Origin: Chytridium lagenaria | Taxonomy: Eukaryota; Chytridiomycota; Chytridiomycetes; Chytridiales; Chytridiaceae | Reading direction: 5' to 3' | Length of the DNA stretch: 64,000 nucleotides | Assembly (NCBI GenBank): GCA_025449115.1 | Contig: JAHLKC010000012.1 | Coordinates: 124,001 to 188,000 of the forward strand | Part shown: in pieces, positions 8,822 through 20,666 of the stretch | Position numbering within the stretch: position 1 is the stretch's first letter | Layout of the letters: each line of letters begins with the position of its first letter | Notes under the pieces: model-generated | Databases searched by the model: none | Told to the model about the DNA's origin: nothing | What the model saw: the letters and a program-made list of their open reading frames with translations, nothing else | Position numbers and translations under genes: made by a program

Positions 8822-10902
8822 ATGCTCAAGTTATCAGCGACCATCCTACTGGCATCGGTCCTTGCGGCATCACAGCTCGCTCATGCCGCTCCTAATCCCA
8901 ATCCTCAGGTGGCTCTTCAGCCACGAAACTCTTTTCAAGCAGCTAACGGCCGCCTTGCTCAGCAACTCGAAAATGCTAAAGCTACGGCCAAAAACGGCGA
9001 CGCCTGCACCAACGAGACTTGCTGCGGTCTTTTTGTTTGTCTCTGCTTAAACAATAAGCTTTTACAGACTGTTTCTTGTAGTGCCAACCTTCCTTGCCAA
9101 GTCCTTCCTCTCGTCAACAAGGCCGGGGTTTCCGCGACCTGCACGTCGGATGCTGATAAAACCTCACGCATCCAGATTGCATTGGGTTCTGGCGGCGCCG
9201 CTGCGCCAGCTCCTGTCACACCTCCCGCTCCCGCTCCTGCCGCACCTGCACCTCAAACCCCTCCACCTCGTCCTCAGAGGAACAATGCACCAGCTAACAC
9301 AGGAGGTGCCGTTTCTGATGCTCAGCGTATTGCCTTCCTTAAAAGGTTCTCCACCAGCGATTTTAACACCAACGCTATTGTCCCGTTGACTGCTCCCGAG
9401 GTCGCTGTTCCCAACAGGAGACGTACCGCCGAGCAGGGCTGTGCTGAAGTCGGTGACGGATTTATCTGCTTCGACTTGTCGAGGAACATTCGTTGCGTTG
9501 GTGGCAAAGTCACAACGAACCAAGTCCGTCCTTTTGATGCCAACACCAACCTCAAGTGGGTATTCTTTTCCTATTATTTTGTTTGGCTACTCTTGTTATA
9601 ATGGGCTAACTTTTTCTTTTATTAAGGGCCTGTATCTTTGACGCTGCCGCCAACATCCCCGGATTCTGTGGTGGAGGAGTCGGAAGAAACCAGTGCGTCG
9701 CCACCCCTGAGCAAGCTATTGCAGGCCTTAAAGCTGGCAACGAATTCTTCCTTGAACCCGCAGCTGGTCCTGCATCCCTCGCTCCGGCCGCACGTCCCGC
9801 TCCCGCCCCTGCACCTCAAACCCCCCCTCCTCCTCCTCAGAGGAACAACGCACCAGCCAACGCGGGAGGTGCCGTTTCTGATGCTCAGCGTATTGCCTTC
9901 CTTAAAAGGTTCTCCACCAGCGATTTTAACACCAACGCTATTGTCCCTTTGACTGCTCCCGAGGTCGCTGTTCCCAACAGGAGACGTACCGCCGAGCAAG
10001 GCTGCGCTGAAGTCGGTGACGGATTTATCTGCTTCGACTTGTCGAGGAACATTCGTTGCGTTGGTGGCAAAGTCACAACGAACCAAGTCCGTCCTTTTGA
10101 TGCCAACACCAACCTCAAGTGAGTATTCTTTTCCTATCATTTTGTTTGGCCACTCCTACTATAATGTGCTAACTTTTTCTTCTATTAAAGGGCCTGTATC
10201 TTTGACGCTGCCGCCAACATCCCCGGATTCTGTGGTGGAGGAGTCGGAAGAAACCAGTGCGTCGCCACCCCTGAGCAAGCTATTGCAGGCCTTAAAGCTG
10301 GCAACGAATTCTTCCTTGAACCCGCAGCTGGTCCCGCATCCCTCGCTCCGGCCGCACGTCCGGCTCCCGCTCCCGCACCTGCACCTCAAACCCCCCCTCC
10401 TCCTCCTCAGAGGAACAACGCACCAGCTAACGCGGGAGGTGCCGTTTCTGATGCTCAGCGTATTGCCTTCCTTAAAAAGTTCTCCACCAGCGACTTTAAC
10501 ACCAACGCTATTGTCCCGTTGACTGCTCCCGAGGTGGCTGTTCCCAACAGAAGACGTACCGCCGAGCAAGGATGTGCTGAAGTTGGTAATGGGTTTATCT
10601 GCTTTGACTTGTCGAGAAACATTCGTTGTGTCAATGGCAAGGTGACCAGAAACCAGGTCCGTCCTTTCGATGCCAACACAAATCTCAAGTGAGTCTTTTT
10701 TTCGATTGCTCGTCTTCTCCCAACTTATTACAACTTACTGACTCTTTTTTTTTTTCTTAGGGCTTGCATCTTTGACGTTGCCGCCAACATTCCTGGCTTC
10801 TGCGGTGGTGGTGTGGGGCCAAATCAATGTGTCGCCACTCCCGAACAAGCTATTGCCGGTCTGAAAGCCGGTAATGAGTTCTTCCTTGAGCCCGCAAAGT
10901 GA
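8822..10902 (+). CDS. Secreted protein with a triplicated 160-residue domain
   Basis: Four exons (8822-9555, 9627-10118, 10191-10688, 10761-10902) join in one phase (AA|G) with introns of about 71-72 nt. After a signal peptide (MLKLSATILLASVLAASQLAHA) comes a unique cysteine-rich segment (DACTNETCCGLFVCLCLNN). Three copies of a unit follow: a Pro/Ala-rich linker, then GGAVSDAQRIAFLK, FSTSDFNTNAIVPLTAPEVA, EQGCAEVGDGFICFDLSRN, VRPFDANTNLK, ACIFDAAANIPGFCGGG, and CVATPEQAIAGLKAGNEFF. Each unit keeps the same cysteines. Exons 2 and 3, together with the introns before them, are nearly identical, so the locus grew by recent tandem duplication of a DNA block of about 564 bp. The third copy is the most diverged. 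No known family is recognised; the protein is probably extracellular or wall-associated through its Pro-rich linkers. Confidence 0.88.
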
Positions 10903-11324
10903 AGCTTTTTCAAATTCATTTTCATCATATTCAATATTCACACACTGCATTCTTTTCGTTCGCTTCGTTTCGCGTACTCGTTTTTCGAGTTTTTTTTCAT
11001 TCTATGCACTATGAAGACTTTTTGCGGTTTCACATTCAGACTTTTTTGTTATGTTTCGTTTGTTATGCTTTTATATATCGATGAAGATATTGAATATACA
11101 TAAATCTGCAAAGGCTTTGAGCTATTTCTTTGAATTGTTTGAACTTGGAAGCGACGTATGTCCAGTACTCATCAGTCGCTAGAAAATCGGATCAAGTCTG
11201 TTACATTTTTGTTGCCGCGTGTTTTCCCGTCTGAGCTCGACATTTATCATAGCTAGCCAAAAGCCTTTATCAGCGAGTTCCTTGATGGCCGCCTGAGTAG
11301 GAATTGTCAGCAATCGGAATAGGA
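10903..11324. other. Intergenic, AT-rich
   Basis: 3' flank of the triplicated secreted gene and 5' flank of the ENGase gene. No coding exon is recognised. Confidence 0.5.
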
Positions 11325-13840
11325 ATGAGACCAACAACCCAACCGTTGCGTTCCATCGCAGAGCTGCACAAATGGGCTCCAGGAAGCGATACCTTTAACC
11401 AGCCAAAGGTCGCGATCCAACCAAGAAACTTCACCCCAGAAACCGCACACGGGGTCCAACGGGTCCTCTTTGCCCATGATTACGCTGGAGGTTACAAGAG
11501 GATGCCATTGTCCAAGGAGTATGGGAACAGAAGCAGTGAACAAGTACTCATTCCAGCATTGGGACCTCATTGATGATTTTGTATGTAGTTTGTTGGTGTT
11601 TAAAACCTTTTCGGGTTATCGTGTTCTGATTTGGTAGATTTATTTTGCTCATGAACGGTTTTCTATACCACCACCGGGTTGGACGAATGCAGCGCATCGG
11701 AATGGAGTTTTGTATATGTAGGATTTATTTTATGTTTTGAAACGTCAATGTTGAAACACATTAGGCTACTTTTATTACAGAATGGGAAGGTGGAGTCTTG
11801 GAAACACTTTGTTTAATGTATGGGCCAAATTACACGCCACAGCTCCTGGATGCTTTGGAAGACGGGAAACCGCCACCGTACTCTCCTGGCGTCTTTGATC
11901 CCTTTTACGCAAATCGCATGGGTACGTATATCTACGCTTTTTTTTTTTTTTCTTTTTTTTTTTTTGTTTGTTATTGGAGACGTTTTTCTAAATGATTATA
12001 ACAGTTGAGCTTGCAGAGTACTATGGGTTTGATGGATGGTTTATCAACATTGAAAGTAACCTCCAACTTCCCGAACACGGCGTGGCTATGATTCAATTCA
12101 TCGAATACCTCACTCTAAAATGCGTGAAAGGATTGTAGGATCTAAAGTTTTATGGTAATATGCTTCATTCTACAGCATCGCTTACGATTCAAGGTACGAT
12201 TCTATCACTCGCGATGGAAAACTGTCATGGCAAGATCGATTGACGGATCTCAATGTTCCATTCTTTGAAAAGTCTGATGGGATATTCGTCAATTACACAT
12301 GGCGAGAGGGGTACCCTGCGCAGAGTGCGGAAAGAGCGGGGAAACGGAGAGCTGACGTGTATACGGGGATTGATGCGTGGGGAAGGAATACTTTTGGTGG
12401 TGGAGGGTTCAACGTTCACAAGGTTTGTGTATACTCTTGTGATCACGGTTTTTTCGGTTGACAAAGAAAAATAATGTGACTCGTTTTTTCGTAGGCACTT
12501 CGTGTTATCGCAAAAGCAAATACTTCTGCCGCCATATTCGCACCTGGTTGGACTCATGAGTATTTCGATAAATCCCAGTTTTACGGTGTCGACCTTCGGT
12601 TTTGGAGAGGAGTACCGAGGCTTCTGAATCCTGTATACCCTACCTCTCTGGATATAAAGCCTTCCACCGTAAAAGAAAGCGAAGATGGTATGACTTTTCC
12701 CTTTTTGCCTAACTGTAAAATAGTTAAACTGAGTGCTTTTTTTCTATATAGATCTTGGCTCCGTCGCTGATTTCGTTATTGCAAGACCTGCAGGTACCTC
12801 CAAAGGATTTTATACCGATTTCGATCAAGGTTATGGTACATCCGGATATTTTATTGACGGAAAGGTTCGTCTTCATCGTGTTATTATATTTTTTTTTTTT
12901 ATATTGTTTTTACCGCGTTTTTGGTTCCTTTTCTAACTCTAAGCTTTAGCAAGTCCACCCGTCACCCTGGTTCAACCTCTCCCGTCAATCCACCCACCCC
13001 ACCTCCCCCTTCATCCACACCGACAACCTCACATGTCTAGACGCATCCTCCCTCTCCCAATGCCAAACCCTCAATCCAACTCTGACAGAACTTCCTCGAC
13101 CTCCCCAACTCACCGTTGACGCCAAACCCTTTGTCCGCATCACCTCCACCACCGCATACTCGGGTGGTTCCGCCCTCGTCATCAACCTCATTCTCGGCTC
13201 AGAGCTCTGGCAGATCCCCATCTCCAAGCTTGCTGTATCGATGAACACCGACATGGAGGTCTCATGTCGTATCCAAACAACGTTCCCGGACGCTCATGGA
13301 TTCGTGTTTGGTGTTTACACGAATGTGAGATTGCAATCGGGTGATGTTGTGGTTGCCATGTCGGTGATGGTGGATTGGGAGGATGTGCGGGATTGGAGGT
13401 TGAGGATCGTGAAACTGTTGTTTGATGAGCGGTATGAGAATGCTGTTGTTACAGAGGTTGGCGTTCTGGTGAGCTATGGTGGAACACACAGCGACCCACG
13501 TCTCATCGTTGGTTCGATTGGAGTACGCCCTGTCCAACCTCACGTGAAAACAAAAAGCCTGACAGCAGTTGACTTCACTTTTCATCACTTTGAATGTCAT
13601 GGTGAAAGTTGGGAGGGTCAAGTATCTTGGGAATGGACGGATATTGACCCTTTTGTTGATCGTTGGGAGGTCTATATTGATGGTGTGTGGACTGGGACGG
13701 CGTATGTTGAATGCTTTTGGGTTATATTGGAGAAAGCACTAAATAACTTTGATATTTTGTGCGATGGATATGGGGGAGATGGCGAAAAGGTTGTATCTTT
13801 GCAAGGAAATGTGGATATGTCTGGATACATGAAGCCATAA
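11325..13840 (+). CDS. ENGASE: GH85 endo-beta-N-acetylglucosaminidase (ENGase), several frame slips
   Basis: The conceptual product follows the GH85 family throughout: LFAHDYAGGYK, YSFQHWDLIDDF, IPPPGWTNAAHRNGV, TFITEWEGG, LAEYYGFDGWFINIES, LSWQDRLTD, GIFVNYTWREGYP, VYTGIDAWGRNTFGGGG and FAPGWTHEYF. The catalytic Asn and Glu are seen in INIES. The enzyme cuts the chitobiose core of N-glycans, usually in the cytosol on free oligosaccharides; no signal peptide is seen, which fits. The C-terminal beta-rich region runs without interruption from 12950 to 13840. The start is the ATG at 11325, the first in frame with the conserved region. Slips are needed at about 11490-11500 and 11540-11550, at the end of the exon near 11715, and in an A-run near 12118. 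Introns are short, about 40-100 nt. Either consensus errors or early decay could explain the breaks. Confidence 0.87.
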
Positions 13841-14733
13841 CAAGTCTTTTGTTCTCTGACCAAGTTAATATTTGTTAAGACCCCTTATTATTATTCCCCT
13901 GATATCTTTAAGTAATAAAATTGACGTAATGTTTATCAATTCATAAAAAATCCAATGTCTAGCTACGACAATACCATCCAATGGCCGCCTCGCGTTAATC
14001 GTCCTGTCTCATCATCTATCCATCCCGGCTAATCATGCCAAAGCTTTGCCCTCTGCGTTGTCTCCATCTTGCAGCTACGATGGTTTCGTTGAGACGTGTC
14101 AGCACAAGTTTATTAGCGTGGCCTTGTTGGTATTTAATAAAGTTTAGTTGCTCCTTTAAAATAAAGGTAGATCGACGGGACACCGGGTTTGTGAAATAAA
14201 GGATGTGTTATGTGTTGTCAATTTATTTAAGACAAAGATGCGTTCTCAATAAAGAATATTATTTTTATTGCAATCGCTTGCAATCAATCATTTCGGTGAT
14301 CGTTCCAACAGGATAAGAACAAACTCTCCAGTTTAGAAAAGAACCGGAAAACAATTAATCTAGTTTGTTGTTAAAACCAGAATTCCCCTCTCCTTAACAT
14401 ATCAAACCGTTGATAATGTGAAGTTAAAAATTACAAGCTGGCAATTCGGCATCCATGAATGCGAAGACGCTAGAGGTTTTCATTCTTTGGTTTAAATTCT
14501 TTGCTCTTATCTATTGTTAAGCTTTCATCTTAATCAGAAAGATATTAAAGTCAGTCTCCCTGGCCCAATCCAAAAATGTAAATTGCCAATGTTTAATTAC
14601 AAAACGGGTTAACGCGTCTGGTCGCGGTGTGGTATCGCGCCATTCAGCCTCATTCCATCCAATTATTTTTACGAATACAGAAAATATCTCGAAAGCCCCA
14701 ACATTATCAAAGACATTTAAAATACACAAGATC
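13841..14733. other. Intergenic between convergent genes
   Basis: Nearly 900 bp of AT-rich DNA with no coding exon or RNA gene recognised. It separates the 3' ends of the ENGase gene (plus) and the CLEC16A-like gene (minus). Confidence 0.5.
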
Positions 14734-17700
14734 TCAGACTTTAATCGCCCCAGTCAACCACTCCCCAATCACCCCCCGTCGTCTCTCCCTCCCCAACTCC
14801 CTCTTCATCCTAACATGCTCCATAACCTGATCCCTCGCCTTCATACCCCCCGTAAACACCAACCTGATCTTCCAAAACTCACCAAGCGTCACCACCTCAT
14901 AACTCGCCGACTGCACAGGCAGCACAGACCCTAAAAGTGGAAGTGATGGTTCTTGATCTGCGATAAAAGGTGGGGCGAGGGAGAGGGAACGACGGGAAGA
15001 GTCAGAGGCGAAGACAAGTGGGGCGGACTCGAGCTCCATGGTGAAATTGTCGGTGAGTTTTGAGGCCTGGACCAAAAGTTAGAGGATGTGGAGGTTTACG
15101 GGGATGTGCGCTTACCCGGACTTCGAGGATGGAACGTGATTCGCGGACACGACCTTTTCCGAGCATAAGACGGTCTGGCTCCACCTTTGAAATGTAAATG
15201 GAGATGAAATAAGCAATTATAAGCACATACAAGTATAATCCTCTCATCATCGAACACAAAATATCCATTCACGGGTGCCATCTTCACATCCAACTGAATA
15301 ACACAAGGAGTCATAGACCTCGCACCTAAAAAAAACAAAAAAACAATAAAAACTCAATAAAACATTCTCTACAAACAATTTAAACCAACGTACTTAAACT
15401 TATCAACTGCCCTGTTGGCCCCACACTCCTCATCGGGTGCACCGGCATCGGCACCTCCCATTTCACACCAAACGCCTTCAAGCATTCTGACGTCAACAAG
15501 AACATGCGAACAGCGAGATCGATGGCTCTCGCGTCGGTTAATGGGAATGAGGAGGTAGGTGAGGCCGGGGTTGACAGGGCATGGCTTGTGAGAGACTCAG
15601 AAGGGATGAATAGTTTGGTGTCGCGGACGAGACGGTCAATATCAGGTGCTGAGGAAAAAAGTTAGGGGTTGGGATTTGATGAATGTAAGCGGTATACCTG
15701 TTTGAATGCTTTCGTAGTCAAGGAGGTCAGGGACAAGGTCGTTTTTTTGTGTCAGAAAGTCGAGTAGGACGCCACACCATAATTGATACGCTGCCTATCA
15801 ATATATCAATGATGAAACGCGACGAAAAACGGCAATACCTTTAATTCATCCATCTGATTCTCCACAAGCCCCTCCGACCTCGTCCCCCCCGTCGCCGCGA
15901 TATCAATTAAACACCTTGCCGCCAACTCCGCCGTCACTGCTCTCCAATCGGCAACACTCGTGGCCCTCAAGATTTTTATTAGATTCATCACAAGCCCCAG
16001 ATCATATGAGATCGACTCTGTGGAGGTCTCGGGACCTTGATCGGACATGAGTGAATCCTAGAAACATTTAAAAAAAAACAAAGAGGGCAGAGGGTTTACC
16101 ATAAGGATACGCGATTTTTTGGATCGACGAGGGAATAAGTTGGCTTTTTGGAGAACCTCGGGTTGGACGGAGGTGGAACGCAGAACAGAGATGAGCAGGG
16201 AGAGGGAGAGGGTGATATCGAGATCTTGATCCAACGGTTTTCGGTGAGATGTGGATTCAGGAGATATCAAACCAATAACGATAGGTCGAATAGAGTTGAG
16301 TTTTTTTGGTGCCGGTTCTATTGACACGTCAAAAGTCAACACAAATCAACTGCAATCATCATCAAGTTACGCTTATTCACTCACCGCCTCCTTTCTTCAC
16401 AGTCCCTCTCCTTGTCGGTGAAACCGGCGCCATACCACCAAACACATCATCATCAAAAAGCCCTCCAGATCCAGCCCTCACCGCTCCCATTCTCGTCTCC
16501 ACCGGCTTCGACATCGTTGGCCCGCTCATTCCCAAATCCGTATCCTCATCCCCATCCTCAACGCCAAATATTTTCTCTACAACCAGATTCACAAGCGGCG
16601 CATACGTAATGGATTGCACGATCTGGGCTAAAAGAAACAAAGAAACATGCTAAAAATATAGAATCAGTTACAGATAGTTGCGATGAAAGGTTTACTCGTT
16701 TCATTGGCGATTTCGTAAGATTGTCGATGAGAACAGGGACGATAAAAGCTCGCATCATAGTTTCTGCGAGGGAACGACTGAGAGATGGGAAACCAAGGGC
16801 GAAAATGTCTTGGATGTAGAGGAGATGGTCAACAATTTCATCAAGCTGGGATGTGGCATTGTAGAATTCGCCGCTGAGAGAGAAATGAGATTTCTGGAAT
16901 CTGGATTCAGTGTATACCCGTCTGCACTCAAAAATCGAATAAGGACATCGACTTCTTCGGTAAGGAGATTAGCTAAAACGCGTTAAATGAGAAATCGATG
17001 AGGGTGAGTCGTTGTACCAACTGCAGTAAAGAAGCCGCGTTTCTTGATCAAGAAATCGGATGCATGGGTATTATTGACTGTAAGGGACATTAAGAGACGA
17101 GGACCAAATTAAATAAGAACCTTTAAACACGTTCAACGTGATCGTTCTCGCTATCATATCAAATGAGCATTTTAAGAGATTTTAGAATCAACCAAACCTG
17201 CAATCCGAATCATCCGTTCCTCATGTCGATACCACTTTACCGCCTCGGAGAACAATGGAAAATCATCCAAATGCTACCGACACAAACAACACATTAAAAC
17301 CCCATCTTGTTTGCACTCCATACCTCATTAAACAACAACTCGACGGTCCTGGAATTCAACTTCACCGATAAATTCTTTAAAAGCGTCACGTAGTAACTCA
17401 ACGCTTCCTCATTGTCCAGATTATAAGACAGGAGAATCACATTGTTGATGTAGTTGTTGGAGAAAAGAAAGAAGAGAATCGAGGGTTGCTCAATGTTTTC
17501 GAAAATGACGTTAAAGAAACGGAGAAGGGGGGTGGAGAGGTCAGAGGTGGGCGTGAGAGGGAGTTTGAGGAGGAGTTCGTGGGTGCGGGATTCGAAAAAG
17601 TATCTAAGGTAAGGTATAAATACAGCAATCCTTATAATTATAGGAAAGGTGGAAGGAAGACAAGGACGTACTCAAACAGATCCGTCCGTTTGACCGAATC

Positions 17701-18045
17701 CGACCACACGAGGGCTTCCGATAACGATCTCAATGCTTTCGCAATCTGCGTATTTGGGGGCACAGCGTGTCCTTTCGCATGAGTTGATGCATGCTGTTCA
17801 TGACTTATCAAGTTACCCTCTAATGAGCCATGCAACCGGTGTACCTTAGAGCATCTAAAGACGTCTTGATCGAGTTATGTAGTGTTCTTGAGGTAAAGTT
17901 CAGCAAAAAAAGGCGGGTAGGGAAAGTAAGGATACCGTATGGTCTGGACGGAATGGGATTCGGGCTGCTTTTGGGTATCGTGAGATGTTGGACTGTTGGA
18001 TGAAGATCTTGACGATGGTGGATTGATTTGGAAAAACCAGTCCAT
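14734..18045 (-). CDS. CLEC16A: CLEC16A/FPL-domain endolysosomal trafficking protein
   Basis: The minus strand encodes a multi-exon protein matching CLEC16A (fly Ema, worm GOP-1). It starts MDWFFQINPPSS at 18045. Two introns of 48 and 41 nt then bring in SHEQHAS and the FPL domain: LRSLSEALVWSDSVKRTDLFEY, FLFSNNYINNVILLSYNLDNE, VTLLKNLSVKLNSRTVELLF, FPLFSEAVKWYRHEERMIRI, AARTITLNVFK. The middle continues with SRSLAETMMRAFIVPVLIDN and AQIVQSITYAPLVNLVVEKI. The C-terminal part has VEPDRLMLGKGRVRESRSIL and ends FTGGMKARDQVMEHVRMKRE, then WLTGAIKV. In animals the family controls endosome maturation and mitophagy through a ubiquitin-ligase complex. At least ten short introns are visible. The frame is essentially intact. 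I believe the family is absent from most yeasts, which supports an early-diverging fungus. Confidence 0.85.
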
Positions 18046-18634
18046 GCTCCTTCAGATCCCGTAAGAATCTCTGATGACAAGTCTCGAAAACCAGCGCCTT
18101 CACCAAAGTAGAACAACAAAACCAGCATCGGAGACCCAAAAAGATACAGCAGCCCTCTGCGATTTATTTATTCCAATTCACCTTCACCTTCTTATTCCTG
18201 TCCCAGGTCCAAGACCTCCAAGGGTTCCAGTCCAAATGTATTTGATAAAGGTTCCACCCAGCAAAAAAGGTCGTCCAGACTTCCAACCATGCGCGTTGAT
18301 TACAAAGTCCTCCCAAGAAAGATAAGCAAAAGGTAAAAAGAAAAAAAAAAGAAATCACTCCAATTCCAGGGAATCCCTTTCCGCTCCAAAAAACTCGAAG
18401 TCAAAATGCCACTCCTCTAAAAGACCTCATTAGATCCCTCAGAGCGATCCATTACTTTCCCAACCGTCAACGTAAGTTTCAGATCTTGAAAAAAAAAAAG
18501 GAAACCCCCAACATAAAAGCATAAAAACATAATAGCACGCAAAAAAAAGGAGGCATCAGAAAGCCCGCCGTATCTCCCAGAATCCAATTCCACAAATCGC
18601 CTAAAGCTATCCTCAGCCTCATCCTTGAACAGAT
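18046..18634. other. Intergenic
   Basis: Purine-rich on plus in places (A-runs near 18340 and 18490). No coding exon is recognised. It spans the 5' end of the CLEC16A-like gene and the 3' end of the splicing factor gene. Confidence 0.45.
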
Positions 18635-19805
18635 TTAGCGGGAGGAATCCGGGAACCGATCCCTTGGTGCAACTCCCGGTGGCAATTCCTTGACATCCCT
18701 AGCAGCGTCCCTAGGCGGCTGAGGCGACCTCGAATCCCTCGGGCGTCCTCCGTATCCAGGCGGCGGTCCCCCAGGTGGGAATCCAGGCGGGAAATCATCC
18801 CGAGGGTAGTAAGGCTCCCGTCCAAAGTCATCATAGCCACCCCTAGGAGGAGGAGGGTAACCCCTGTCATCATAGTCTCTGCGAGGAGGAGGCGGCCTTC
18901 TGTCATCGTCGTCGTAACGACGAGGAGGAGGAGAGCGCCTGCGATCCGGGGAACGCCTCCTATCGTCGTAACGGTCATCGTAGCGGTCGTAGCGGTCCCT
19001 GTCGTATCCACGGTCGTATCGGTCGCGGTCGTAACCTCCCTGTCATAACGGTCATACCTGTCACGAGGGTCCTGTAAGCTCCATTAGCTTCTCTAATCCA
19101 GCGTTGTTCCTTACCTCGGAAGCGCGGAGGAGAGCGCCTGTATCCGCCGGAGGGACCGAGACCTGAACCTGCCCCGCCACGGGAGGCTCCCTATCAGGGT
19201 TATCCCTGCAAACCAGAAAGTAAGAACGGTTATCGCGACATACGATAAAAGACATTGCAACGTACCGGCAGTAACGAGCCAATGACCCGGTTCTCCACAT
19301 TTAAAGCACTTTCCAGACCTTACATCCATTCCTGTTCATGGTTCTCGGACACTCACTAAAAACACAATTGTTAGACATGATTCGAAAGTATCAGCTTACC
19401 GAGCCCAATGTCCCGTCTTTCCACAGACAAAGCAGGTGGATGTGGACCACTGTGTTGATCTTCTGGAATATTCCACAGTTAAGCGCTCGCCGTCCAAAGG
19501 GTAACCGTCAAGAGCCTTGATGGTCATCCGCATCTCGTGCATCATCTACCAAAATGTTAGCACAAGCACCAATACATGCACACTTACCATACTCGATGAA
19601 TGCGAAACCGCCATGTTTGATTTCAACAGAAAGGACTACAAAGAGGAGCAGTTTAACACGCATGAACACTGTATGCTTCTTCTCACCTTTCCATACTTGC
19701 CAAAGAGTTCTTCGAGTCTCTCTTCTGTGCCGAAGCGGTAGCGGCCTACGTATAGCTTGACGGACTCCCATCCGCTGGTGCTGCTCCTGGAGGAGGAAGG
19801 CTCAT
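18635..19805 (-). CDS. SR-type splicing factor: RRM, two CCHC zinc knuckles, RS/RD tail
   Basis: The product reads RRM (VKLYVGRYRFGTEERLEELF, GGFAFIEY, DDARDADD, IKALDGYPLDGERLTVEYS), then CCHC knuckle 1 (CFVCGKTGHWARECP) and knuckle 2 (CFKCGEPGHWARYC). A tail follows, rich in RYDDRRRSPDRRRSPPPRR and proline, ending at the TAA 18635-18637. This architecture resembles plant RSZ proteins and animal SRSF7; it would bind exonic RNA and recruit spliceosome parts in the nucleus. The ATG at 19805 (MSLPPPGAAPADG) is the best start, but a one-base slip separates it from the RRM frame. Further 1-2 base slips occur near 19525 (DADD/IKAL), 19335 (MNRNG/SGKCFKC) and 19275 (GHW/ARYC). Family assignment is firm; the exact residue sequence at slips is not. 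Confidence 0.83.
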
Positions 19806-20129
19806 TTTTCCCTTTTGGACAAAAAGTTTCTCAAATGAAATTTTTGATCCCTTCTTAAAACCAAGTCGGAAACTAAAAGCAGAGGGGTTGCATTGTGAGT
19901 GATAAACAAAACTCATCAAGAAGCATGAAATTGGGCACACTCAAGTTCATTGTCTTGAATCATTTTGTATTTTGCGCTGATGGTGCTGAGTGATGCTGAT
20001 GCTAAAGTATTCAGGGATATGCGTGTGATGTCAAGGAGATTGATCATAAGAAACGACTGACGGGGCATTCTGTACGATCTTACTTCTCAGGAGCATGATC
20101 ATTTCCATGTTGGGAGCTAGTGCATATTT
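19806..20129. other. Intergenic
   Basis: Presumed promoter and 5' UTR of the SR-factor gene and 3' UTR of the small membrane protein gene. No additional feature is recognised. Confidence 0.4.
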
Positions 20130-20666
20130 TCAGGGAATTCTGCAATTGCCGGAACTTCTACTAGAATGTGCCTCTTGCTGGACGTTTTTCGGCTTTCGAT
20201 GAAAGATGGCATCGTAAGCTTGTTTTAGCCGTCCAGTCTTCTTGACTCCAGTCGCGTCTTCGTTGTTCTTGTAATTTTGTTCAAGAGGAGGGAGTGGTCG
20301 TGATTTCTGCAAACAAAAGGCATTATGAGCACACTCGGTAAGAATTTTGAGCCTCATTATTTGAGGACTGACCTTGATCTGTAAACCTGGATACCATGAT
20401 AAATAGGACAGGGAGGATGGTAGCGTAGTGGAAGATGGTGATTATGGCAAAGATCCAGAGAAGGATAAAGACGGGAAACGGATCCTATTCCAGAAAGGTT
20501 TGATAGTTTTCCTGAGGACAAAGTAGGTGGCAAAGGTAGCCTGAACATGGACATTTATGCATGTTATCAGCGTCGAATCTTTTAAGGCAAGCAAAAGATG
20601 CAACAGGTTGATGACTGGATTGCGACTCACCACAAATACTTTTGGAGAGAAATTGAAGAAGGTCAT
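20130..20666 (-). CDS. Small two-helix membrane protein, unknown
   Basis: Exon 1 (from ATG 20666) reads MTFFNFSPKVFV. A GT-AG intron leads to ATFATYFVLRKTIKPFWNR, and then, one frame over, to a strong hydrophobic helix PVFILLWIFAIITIFHYATI followed by LPVLFIMVSRFTDQ. A last exon gives a basic, soluble tail (PLPPLEQNYKNNEDATGVKK ... QAYDAIFHRKPKN) ending at 20130. The slip between WNR and the helix sits at AATAGGATCC, where restoring one G would join the frames. The phase of the last intron is not clean either. It is likely a small protein of the ER or another membrane. I do not recognise the family. Confidence 0.55.

Noticed and set aside
9164..10569. Minus-strand open frames of 119-172 codons repeated across the secreted gene
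   Set aside because: They mirror the triplicated plus-strand exons exactly, cross intron boundaries and lack signal or domain features.
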